Below, in pieces: positions 49,855 through 57,549 of a stretch of 64,000 nt of DNA (position 1 is the stretch's first letter; every line of letters begins with the position of its first letter). Below the pieces are notes generated by a model. The model was not told the origin of the DNA. It made no database searches and was given only the letters and a program-made list of their open reading frames with translations. Source of the stretch: Vampirovibrio chlorellavorus (GTDB lineage Bacteria; Cyanobacteriota; Vampirovibrionia; Vampirovibrionales; Vampirovibrionaceae); assembly GCF_003149375.1 (NCBI RefSeq), contig NZ_QFWH01000002.1, forward strand, positions 62,001-126,000. Direction: 5' to 3'. The position numbers and the translations under genes are program-made.

Positions 49855-51903
49855 ATGTCTGTCTATCATTTGCGGGGTGTGACCCCCGCCCCCCTGCCTC
49901 GTGTCCCTCAGGATCCTTCGGTTGCCTCAAGCCGACCGGACACCATGTCGGTCTCCCCCGATGCCTCTGCCCGGGCATCCTTGTGGCACTCCTTGCTTCA
50001 AGCGGCGGAACAGGAGACCTCCGCTCCCGGGGGGGCGCATACGACTAAGGGCGCTGGGGACGCTTTTGAGCGTCTCTGGACGGCCACTCCCAGCGATGTG
50101 GTTGAAAAAATACGAAAACAACAAGCGGTGATTCAGGCAACCGATATCGAAGACATTATTGTCAGCAATTTCCCGGCTGAGGATCACCGGCTGGCCTCCT
50201 TACTGCTGGAGGAGATGACCCGCTTTGCCAGTATGAAAAGCCTGAATGGCTTACAAGGCCTTCTGGTTCATAAAAACCAGCAAAAGAAGCTGGATATTTA
50301 CTATCAGCGAGAAGGCTCTTTAGGGAGTACACTGAACTACTTGGCCAAAAAACATGCAGACTTGCCGGAACATCCGTCCAAGTTAAGAGCGTTACAGTCT
50401 CCATTCCAAAACAACGTGCTGAAACAAAAATCTTTGGATAGAGTGACGCGGGGCGCCATTTTACTGGATGCGGCAACCCTGGATCAGTTAGCCCAATCGC
50501 CGGCCTTGCGAGCCCACGTCCTGAAGCACAAGCTGCGACTGTTGTACCCTCGGGGCTGGAACGAAGGGGTGAATCCGTTTAACCAGCTATCTGTGGAAGG
50601 GATAGCCGTTAAACTGGCCAAATTGTTGCACATTGCCAAGCAGTTACAGCAAGAACAAGGATTGAGCGAGGAGCAATCGGTTAAGCAGGCAGTGTTGTAT
50701 CCCACGCGATCCCTGTTGGCAAGCTGGGGGCTTAAAAAACGATTGAGAGTGCTGGAGCCGGGTTTTCCTGCAAGTCCGCTTTTAAACCCCACGCTCACTC
50801 ACTCGAACCGTTTTCCTTCCAGTGACACTATTGTGGAGCAACTGGCCCCTGCCAGTATTTCCGAAGATGATCTTGACAGCGCGCTTAAAAAATTTCAGCA
50901 GCCCGCCTATCGAAAGGGGGCGTTGGAGGTTTTGGCCCAGCAGGCGGAAATCTTCAGCCCGCTAAGGTTGAGCCTGACCGCTCAGGCCCTGCATCTCAAA
51001 ATCATGGACTATGCCAGGGCGCATCAGGTTCCTGCCGAGCGTGTTTTTTATTACATTCCCACCATTGCCAAGAGTTATGGGCTGGTTAGCGCCAACCACC
51101 TGATGGTGAATGAGATACCCTATGCCCAGTTGATTGAAGATCCCGCCGTTATTGAAAATCAGGCCGACAGTATTCTGGTCGTTCTGGATGATGTGGCGGG
51201 TAGTGGTTTCAGTCTCCACCGGGCTCACCACTCTATCCGAAGTAAGAATTTTTCCGGAAAAATTATCATTGCCCCCCTTGTTTCCACTACAAACGCCCAA
51301 ACACTGCTTGAACGGCAAGGAGATCGAAATATGACATATCTGTCCGCCTCTGTCGTGCCGAGCTTCAAAAAGCACCCCGCGTTCCAGGCGCTTTCACCTG
51401 GCCTGCAGCAGGTGTTGTGTCGTGTGGTGGGTAGTTTGGGTTTTAAGAATAACGGGTTGAGTCTGGCTTTTCCCTACATGACGCCCGATAATAACAACGG
51501 CTTTTTTGCCAACCAGATTGCGCCTTACTTCACTCTGAATCGTGCGGGGTGTAAGGGGTGGGGCTTTAATTACCCCACGGAAAAACTGGGTGAACTGCTG
51601 CAAGCAACGCATGAGGACGGTCGGAACCGTCAGAGTCTGGATTCGGACTTCGACCTGGGTGACTCGGACCTGGGGTGGAGTGACTCGGATTTCGAGTCGG
51701 CTGTATCCGATCTGGAGGAGGAGCCGGATCAAAAGCCGGTTGCTTACTTTTCTCTGGGTGGGCTGAAGAAGAGTCCGGCCCTACTGAACCTTGCCGCGCA
51801 GGCTCCTGAGGATTCCCCGGAACGCATGGAAACAGACCCGATCTCCATTTGGAAACGAACCTCCGAGTGGTTGAAACGGGCTTCGCAATCAAGTTCCATT
51901 TGA
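49855..51903 (+). CDS. Large protein with PRTase-like domain, tandem paralogue A
   Basis: This is a 682-residue protein of no family I recognise. A Pro/Ser-rich N-terminus (residues 1-70) precedes a helical region with EEMTRFASMKSLNGLQ (119-134) and LLYPRGWNEGVNPFNQ (229-244). A type I phosphoribosyltransferase-like domain follows, whose PRPP-loop motif VVLDDVAGSGFS has Asp445-Asp446. YMTPDNNNGFF (542-551) and LNRAGCKG lie in the conserved end. Residues 590-682 are an acidic, Asp/Ser-rich tail. It has no Sec signal. The gene at 52107 encodes the same layout without the acidic tail. The ATG at 49855 has only a weak ribosome site. The PRTase fold is inference from the motif and order of strands. 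Confidence 0.7.
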   Translation: MSVYHLRGVTPAPLPRVPQDPSVASSRPDTMSVSPDASARASLWHSLLQAAEQETSAPGGAHTTKGAGDAFERLWTATPSDVVEKIRKQQAVIQATDIEDIIVSNFPAEDHRLASLLLEEMTRFASMKSLNGLQGLLVHKNQQKKLDIYYQREGSLGSTLNYLAKKHADLPEHPSKLRALQSPFQNNVLKQKSLDRVTRGAILLDAATLDQLAQSPALRAHVLKHKLRLLYPRGWNEGVNPFNQLSVEGIAVKLAKLLHIAKQLQQEQGLSEEQSVKQAVLYPTRSLLASWGLKKRLRVLEPGFPASPLLNPTLTHSNRFPSSDTIVEQLAPASISEDDLDSALKKFQQPAYRKGALEVLAQQAEIFSPLRLSLTAQALHLKIMDYARAHQVPAERVFYYIPTIAKSYGLVSANHLMVNEIPYAQLIEDPAVIENQADSILVVLDDVAGSGFSLHRAHHSIRSKNFSGKIIIAPLVSTTNAQTLLERQGDRNMTYLSASVVPSFKKHPAFQALSPGLQQVLCRVVGSLGFKNNGLSLAFPYMTPDNNNGFFANQIAPYFTLNRAGCKGWGFNYPTEKLGELLQATHEDGRNRQSLDSDFDLGDSDLGWSDSDFESAVSDLEEEPDQKPVAYFSLGGLKKSPALLNLAAQAPEDSPERMETDPISIWKRTSEWLKRASQSSSI

Positions 51904-52106
51904 GAGCCATTGTCTTTTGCGGGGCAAGCCTTAACCTGCTCAAGCCGCTAGGCTCTTTCTTAATGTCCCTTTGCCCACGCCTGCCCATGCTTGCCCCTGT
52001 CAGTGAATCCCACAGGATGAGCCCGCAAATTTTCAGGCGTTTGCGGTTTAAGACAAGATGAATCGATAATCATTTCAGTGCTAATGCCCCCGGATTGTTT
52101 TCTATT

Positions 52107-53942
52107 ATGACCCACATCGCCATTGCCCCAGCCATATTTCCCTTGCCGGGCCCCCGCTCCGGTGAGGGAAGCCCCAAAGAAACTGCCACAAAAACAGCGT
52201 TCAGCGCGGATCAGGCGCATTCCGTCCTGTCCCTTTCCAGGTCGTTTAAGGCGGATTCCGAAAAGTCCATCCAGTCCGCTGCGGGCGATGTCTTGCAGAT
52301 TTCCGGGGCAAGTCGCCTGTCTCCCCGGCAGTCTCCACTCAAGGTCTCCGCTGAGCAGGTGGTGAAGAAGCTGGAGGCTCAACAGCACATAATTACCGTA
52401 GAGGCTTTGGAGAAGGCGCTTTTGGAAAACTTTCCAGACCAGCGCGATCGGGAGCTGGCTGTCAAAATCCTGACCCAAATGACCCGCTTTGCCAATATGA
52501 AGAGCCTGAACGGGTTGCAAAGTGCGCTGGTTCGGTACTGCAAAAAGAACTCCCGGGCTTTGTACTATCAGGGAGAGGCCACGCTGGGCAGCACGCTGGA
52601 CTATCTGTCCCTGAAGCACAAGGTTTCCGGGATCATGCATCCTTTTGTTAACCCCGTCTTGGTAGAAGTGGACGATCTGAATACCGTGAAAAGCGGGGCT
52701 ATCCTCCTGGATCAACCCACCAAGGCCCGGCTGCGACGCGATCCTCAATTATGCGAGCATATTCGCCAAAATGACATCAAGCTGTTGTATCCCCCGGGCT
52801 GGGATGAAGGGGTGAATCCCTTCAACCAGCAGCCGTTAGAAGTCCTGATGGCCAAACTGCCTCCACTGATAGAAGCAGTCCGGCAGCAATCCGGTAGAAC
52901 CAACGCCGATGAGACAGAGACAATTCAGCTTATCTTGAACCAACCGACCCAGGAGCTGATGACATCACTGAATCTGAAAAATTCCCTGGAAGATTTGAAG
53001 GAGGCCGGTGGTTACCTGGCACCCCACAAAAAGAATGCACCTCCTTCTGTTGAAAAGATCGTGGAACAATTGGCCCCCAAGCAGCTTGGGCTTCCACAAC
53101 TGAAGCAGGCGCTGGCGGATTTTATGGGCGAGCAGAAGCCTAAATTTTTAGATGAGGCGGCGCCTGAAGTATTCCAGTTGGTTTTGAGCATTCTGAACGA
53201 GCAAGCGCAAGTGTATAGTCCGCTTCGTCTAACCCGGCTTTTGCAGGAGCAGCACCGGGATATCACGGCGCGGGCGCAGCGTTTGGGGCTGCAGCCTCAC
53301 AACATTATTTATTATATTGATGAAAAGAAAAAAAGTTATGGGCTCGTGAATTATCACTATGCCCAGGTGAACGGAGTGGCCCCGGAGCAGCTGGTGGACG
53401 GGCTCCCTGCCCTGAGCAAGCACTCGGCGCAAACCCTGTTGACCATTGTGGATGATTTGGCCAGTAGTGGGGACAGTCTGGTGGATGTGTACAACAAACT
53501 GCGAGAGGCGTTGGGTCCTGAAATCCCCCTGCACTTTGCCCCGCTGGTCTCAACCAGCAAGGCGGTTCAGGTATTCCAGGAGATTCAGCGGAACGATTCC
53601 CGATGCACTTACCGGCCCGCGCAAATCGTGCCGTTGTTTGAGGATCAGGCCTTTTACCAGCAGGCTTCACCAGCGTTACAAGCAAAGTTTAAAAAGGCGA
53701 TTCTGCATCTGGGCCACGGGGGCAATGGCTTGAGTCTGGCTTTTCCCTACATGGCGCCCGATAATAACAACGGATTTTTTGCCCGCTATATCGCCCCGCT
53801 TTTCACCCTGAACCGGGCTGGTTGCAAAAATATACAGCCTCCTGCACCGTTCTTGAAGACACCCATGATTGCGCACGATGCAACCCATTCTCCCGAAGCG
53901 CCAGCATCATCGGATCGTCCCAGGCTTTCGGCTACCGTGTAA
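52107..53942 (+). CDS. Large protein with PRTase-like domain, tandem paralogue B
   Basis: This is a 611-residue relative of paralogue A. Aligned blocks are TQMTRFANMKSLNGLQ (123-138), YYQGEATLGSTLDYLSLKH, LLYPPGWDEGVNPFNQ (about 226-241), IVEQLAP and YGLVNYHYAQVNG. The PRPP-loop TIVDDLASSGDS has Asp449-Asp450, and YMAPDNNNGFFARYIAP (near 549-563) and LNRAGCK follow. The N-terminus MTHIAIAPAIFPLPGPRSG is Pro-rich with no Sec signal; the C-terminus is short, Pro/Thr-rich and not acidic. A TTG four codons upstream is a possible start; ATG is preferred. The strong conservation of motifs in both copies, with divergent tails, suggests both are functional. Confidence 0.7.
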   Translation: MTHIAIAPAIFPLPGPRSGEGSPKETATKTAFSADQAHSVLSLSRSFKADSEKSIQSAAGDVLQISGASRLSPRQSPLKVSAEQVVKKLEAQQHIITVEALEKALLENFPDQRDRELAVKILTQMTRFANMKSLNGLQSALVRYCKKNSRALYYQGEATLGSTLDYLSLKHKVSGIMHPFVNPVLVEVDDLNTVKSGAILLDQPTKARLRRDPQLCEHIRQNDIKLLYPPGWDEGVNPFNQQPLEVLMAKLPPLIEAVRQQSGRTNADETETIQLILNQPTQELMTSLNLKNSLEDLKEAGGYLAPHKKNAPPSVEKIVEQLAPKQLGLPQLKQALADFMGEQKPKFLDEAAPEVFQLVLSILNEQAQVYSPLRLTRLLQEQHRDITARAQRLGLQPHNIIYYIDEKKKSYGLVNYHYAQVNGVAPEQLVDGLPALSKHSAQTLLTIVDDLASSGDSLVDVYNKLREALGPEIPLHFAPLVSTSKAVQVFQEIQRNDSRCTYRPAQIVPLFEDQAFYQQASPALQAKFKKAILHLGHGGNGLSLAFPYMAPDNNNGFFARYIAPLFTLNRAGCKNIQPPAPFLKTPMIAHDATHSPEAPASSDRPRLSATV

Positions 53943-54121
53943 AGGGCTGGAGCTGGGTGTTTGTTGACCCTCTGCCTGCCGGGCGGTTCCGGTGAAGGCC
54001 GCCGGTGAGGTGAGAGGCAAGCAGGATGAGTTGATCTTGTGAACCGGGCCTGTTAAGGTAACATATTTAAAATCCACAAGTAAATATTCCGTTCAAACCA
54101 AGCAATAATAAGGATTGTGTC

Positions 54122-54607
54122 ATGGCTGCCGAACTGGTAACTGTTAATAAAGTTGTAAAAATGAACTACACCCTGACGGATGCCAGTGGCACCCTGCTGG
54201 ACTCTTCTCAGGATGAGCCCATGGAGTACTTGCAAGGTCATCAGAACATTATTCCCGGTCTGGAAAATGCCCTGGAAGGCCTGAAAGCCGGTGATAAAAA
54301 ACAGGTGACCGTGCAGCCCGAGCAAGGCTACGGCGTTCACAACCCGGAACTGATTTTTGGCCTGCCCATTGAGCAATTCGGGGGAGAGGTTCCTCAAGCC
54401 GGGATGGTGGTTCAGCTCCAGTCGGAAGAAGGGGTGATGATGGCCACTATTGTGAAGCAGGAAGGCCAGGAAGTCATTCTGGACGCCAACCATCCCTTGG
54501 CTGGTCAGGTGCTGAACTTTGACGTCGAAATCGTGGGCATTCGGGAAGCCTCCGCTGAAGAGCTGAGCCACGGTCATCCCCACGGTCCCCACGGACACCA
54601 CCACTAA
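54122..54607 (+). CDS. slyD: SlyD-like FKBP peptidyl-prolyl isomerase
   Basis: SlyD is a cytoplasmic folding helper and metallochaperone. The 161-residue protein has an FKBP domain split by an insert-in-flap domain (LIFGLPIEQFGGEVPQAGM...), as in SlyD. MNYTLTDASGTLLDSS, IIPGLENALEGLKAGDK, and HPLAGQVLNFDVEIVGI with the family signature LAGQ are all present. The C-terminal His-rich tail (HGHPHGPHGHHH) binds nickel or other metals. The ATG at 54122 has AAGGATTGTGTC upstream. tmRNA follows 423 bp later. Confidence 0.95.
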   Translation: MAAELVTVNKVVKMNYTLTDASGTLLDSSQDEPMEYLQGHQNIIPGLENALEGLKAGDKKQVTVQPEQGYGVHNPELIFGLPIEQFGGEVPQAGMVVQLQSEEGVMMATIVKQEGQEVILDANHPLAGQVLNFDVEIVGIREASAEELSHGHPHGPHGHHH

Positions 54608-55030
54608 CAAACGGGTATGGCGCCAGGCACTGAAGCCTGACTGGCCTCCTACAATGGCCCGTGGTTCACACGACCCGGGTCATAATCGGGACGGCCTGCT
54701 CAGAAGCCAGCGTGTTTCGCCCAGACACCCGAAGTCGGGGTCTTTTAATCACTGTTGCCACTGGCCGCTTTATTCCAAAGTGGCCAGTTTTGGCGTAGGG
54801 GCGGCATTCGTTGACGGTCACCCCCGCCTGTCCGCAGCGATATTCCAGAGCGTGATTTTTAAAGGCTGATATTTTAATATTTCCGATTGAACCTCTCCAA
54901 GTCCTCGACGTCATGTGTTATAGTTCCCTATACAAGCGTTTTGTACTTTGAAAACCGAGTCCCCACAATTTTTCCAAACGCTCATCAAGCTGCGCTTTGG
55001 ACTTGCCATAAGTTCAAACCCCAGCTTTAT
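54608..55030. other. Intergenic region, 423 bp, upstream of tmRNA
   Basis: An AGGC / GCCT hairpin (about 54623-54636) follows slyD without a T-run. TATAGT and TATACA boxes near 54919-54933 could belong to the ssrA promoter but lack a clear -35. The rest shows no ORF with a ribosome site. Confidence 0.4.
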
Positions 55031-55462
55031 GGGGCCGATTTGGATTTGACAGGGCGAATACGGACGCAAACTGCGCGTCGTGGTGCTGTTCCACGTAAAA
55101 ACAAGCAATTTGACAAATGCCAAAAGCAATGTCATCGCCGTTGATTTCGGCGCTCGTGCTCGCAAAGCTGCTTAATAGCAGTCTTGTAGCATAAGCCAAG
55201 AAATCCCCTCGACCTACTGAGGGTGGCCACCTTGTATCTCCTGCATGCCGAGATACCGGGTCCCCCATGCATGCTAGCGGAAGCCGGATGATCATACGGT
55301 GAATGCGAATCCCATGATCGAGCCTGGCGAGGCCAAACGCTTGGATCAATCCTAAGGTCCTGGGAAGTGCCTTGGGTTGGTTGACGATAACTCTTCCCTA
55401 CACGCGTAGACGTTTGCCGGCGTACGTTCTGGACGAGAGTTCGAATCTCTCCGGCTCCACCA
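55031..55462 (+). ncRNA. ssrA: tmRNA (transfer-messenger RNA)
   Basis: tmRNA rescues stalled ribosomes and tags the stalled protein for proteolysis. The ends pair as a tRNA acceptor: GGGGCCG at 55031-55037 with CGGCTCC at 55452-55458, then A and the encoded CCA (55460-55462). The T-arm is GGACGAGAG-TTCGAATCTCTC. The 5' block GATTTGGATTTGACAGG is tmRNA-typical. The proposed tag frame runs from GCC at 55119 to TAA at 55173-55175, giving AKSNVIAVDFGARARKAA. At about 432 nt it is longer than the usual 350-400 nt; the extra length is in the pseudoknot part after the tag. Confidence 0.93.
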
Positions 55463-55582
55463 TTTCTTCTTCTGTGCGAGAGGGCGACTAAGTGACCTCT
55501 ACGGCCTGAAGGTCTTGGTTCTACTTGATCGACGGCTCCATTATTTTGCTAAAGAATTAAATATTTTTTCGATTCTTAATGC

Positions 55583-56260
55583 TTATTGGTGCCATTCCTC
55601 AACAAGATAAAAATGCCCCCAAAGATGCCTTGTTACCAGCCAGTCTGAGAAATACTCGTGACCGTTGCGGACATAACGGGAAGCCTTTCGCCATTTTGTA
55701 GCTTTTATTGCATTCTCGGACGGCAATTTATCACTTGGATCATAAATGAGTGTCCTATTGCTACCTACTGTGAAAGATAATCCGGTTGTTCCCCAGTGGA
55801 ACTTCAATCTGGCATTAGGAGAAACGTCGGTTTGGGCCTTGTATTCAGGGTACTTAATAGATAAGTGAACGTAATCACCCACTGGAAACCATCGCAGAAA
55901 TGCAGGCGTGATCCAGAGCCAGAAAACGAGGCTGATTAGTAATGAGAGAGTCATTTTTCGGAGTTTGTGCCAAAGAGCAAACAGAATAAGAATACTGATA
56001 AAACATAGCCACAGAAGTCCTAAAAAACCTTCCAAAAGAACAGCTTCGATTTCGTGTTCAATATAAATTGAACTATAAATATTAAAAGATACAGCTGTCA
56101 GTAACGGAATCAGGATAAGTGGCCATAAAAAAGGATCCTTGTATGGATGATTCGATTTCGGTGAAGATAGCTCACCTTCCATTGTATTGGCACCACAATT
56201 AGGGCAGATCTCTGTACCGAGTGGGATAATCTTTCTACAATTTGGGCAATCAGTTTTCAA
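55583..56260 (-). CDS. Zinc-ribbon membrane protein, AT-rich
   Basis: This is a 225-residue protein. An N-terminal zinc ribbon (CPNCRKIIPLGTEICPNCG, two CxxC pairs) is followed by three membrane helices (about 43-65, 74-98, 103-122) and a 100-residue C-terminal domain of strands and helices (WGTTGLSFTVGSNRTLIYDPSDKLP...). I recognise no specific family; zinc-ribbon-plus-membrane proteins are common orphans. Its GC content and codon use are clearly lower than those of its neighbours. It lies beside tmRNA, a frequent insertion site, so it may be acquired DNA. Confidence 0.75.
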   Translation of the reverse strand: MKTDCPNCRKIIPLGTEICPNCGANTMEGELSSPKSNHPYKDPFLWPLILIPLLTAVSFNIYSSIYIEHEIEAVLLEGFLGLLWLCFISILILFALWHKLRKMTLSLLISLVFWLWITPAFLRWFPVGDYVHLSIKYPEYKAQTDVSPNARLKFHWGTTGLSFTVGSNRTLIYDPSDKLPSENAIKATKWRKASRYVRNGHEYFSDWLVTRHLWGHFYLVEEWHQ

Positions 56261-56364
56261 AATATTTTATATGTTCTTTTTTCTTGGGGTAACAGTTCGG
56301 GGGAATCCTAACATAAACGCTCTATAATCGACTCCTCAGTTCAAGTTTAATTTATATATTCTCT

Positions 56365-56389
56365 GGGGGAAGTTGCGTCATATTCCCCC
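56365..56389. terminator. Perfect 7-bp inverted repeat, possible terminator or binding site
   Basis: GGGGGAA (56365-56371) pairs with TTCCCCC (56383-56389) around an 11-base loop. It lies between the two divergent genes at 55583-56260 and 56557, so a terminator role is uncertain; a regulator site is equally possible. Confidence 0.35.
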
Positions 56390-56481
56390 TGCTGGCTCGC
56401 TCCGCAATCCATTTGCAAATTACCCGCCCCTCCTCAACCTTGAACGTTGCTGTCCCTTGTATTGGGTAAAAGTCTGGCGCA

Positions 56482-56508
56482 TTGAACAGGCTCATCATTT
56501 GCTAAAAT
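56482..56508 (+). promoter_or_regulatory. Candidate promoter of the exported-protein gene
   Basis: TTGAAC at 56482-56487 and TAAAAT at 56503-56508 are separated by 15 bp, a little short. The start codon is about 49 bp downstream, with AAGGAG 8-9 nt before it. Confidence 0.4.
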
Positions 56509-56556
56509 AAACGGAACGATCCGTCGGAACACCCCGCAAGGACAAGGAGCTTTTTA

Positions 56557-57435
56557 GTGAAGTCATGGCTGATTGCCGGTCTGTTGCTTGGAGCCGGCTG
56601 TTTCTCCAGCGCCTTGGCGGATCCACTGGTGGGAGAAATCGCCAACTACCCAGACTGGCAACCAGAACTGGAGGAAGTTCTGGAGATCGTGGAACATGAG
56701 GTGCAGTCGCATCGGCCTGAAAGCGGCCATGAAGCGTTGCTGGAGGAAATTAAAGACACCGATCCCAACACAGGCAGCTCAGGCAGCCTGATTCCCCATA
56801 TCCCGGAGCCGATGAACTTCGACCTGATTCGGCCTTTGGGTGCCCGGCAGGGAGAGTTTGAGGTAAACAGTCTTTTTCTGAAAACAGTCACTGGTAAAAC
56901 CGCTCTGGACTGGGCCCCGGAAATCGAATATGCCATTCTGGACAATCACGCCATTGAGTTTGAGCTGCCCTTTGAAAACACCCGGCTTGAAACTTTAAAA
57001 GGGGCCTATCAGGTCACCTTTGGGGCGGATAGACACCACCGGCTCATTCATGGCATGCAGGCCATCGGAAAATATAATCTGCATACCCGCAAAACCTCGG
57101 TCACCGGTCTCTACATTGTGGGGTGTCAACTCAATGATCGGTGGAGTGCCTTGACCATGGCCGGACTTCGCCATACAGGCCTGAATCACAGAAGCGGAAG
57201 TTTTGTGGGATTGCTGAATCCCAGCTTGTTTTACACCCACTCCAAGCATCTGCGCTTGGGGTTTGAGACCAATTTAAGCCTTGCCAAATCAAAAAATAAT
57301 CATTACCTCTACCTGCCGCAAGTGCATCTGGAGCTTGGTAAAAATTACAGCCTGCAGATTGGGGCCGGGTTCGAGCATTTTGCCGTCAACCGGTTCCGGC
57401 CTGTGTTGGGCATGAGACTGATTCGAGAGATGTAG
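56557..57435 (+). CDS. Probable outer-membrane beta-barrel protein
   Basis: This is a 292-residue protein with a signal peptide (MKSWLIAGLLLGAGCFSSALA, cleaved near residue 21). A Glu-rich linker follows. Then comes a C-terminal region of alternating hydrophobic/polar strands from about residue 90 (FEVNSLFLKTVTG, YAILDNHAIEFELPFENTR, LHTRKTSVTGLYIVGCQL...). A final aromatic-rich strand suits insertion by the BAM machinery. I recognise no named family. The start is GTG at 56557 with AAGGAG upstream. Confidence 0.65.
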   Translation: MKSWLIAGLLLGAGCFSSALADPLVGEIANYPDWQPELEEVLEIVEHEVQSHRPESGHEALLEEIKDTDPNTGSSGSLIPHIPEPMNFDLIRPLGARQGEFEVNSLFLKTVTGKTALDWAPEIEYAILDNHAIEFELPFENTRLETLKGAYQVTFGADRHHRLIHGMQAIGKYNLHTRKTSVTGLYIVGCQLNDRWSALTMAGLRHTGLNHRSGSFVGLLNPSLFYTHSKHLRLGFETNLSLAKSKNNHYLYLPQVHLELGKNYSLQIGAGFEHFAVNRFRPVLGMRLIREM

Positions 57436-57549
57436 CCCCGAACCTCATAGTGTTGGACGCCTGAAGTCAGAGCCCCACGGTGTCCGAAGGACCCGGGGCA
57501 ATGCTGCGCTGGTTACCAAGGAACCGACAGCGACCGCTGGCTTGGCCGG

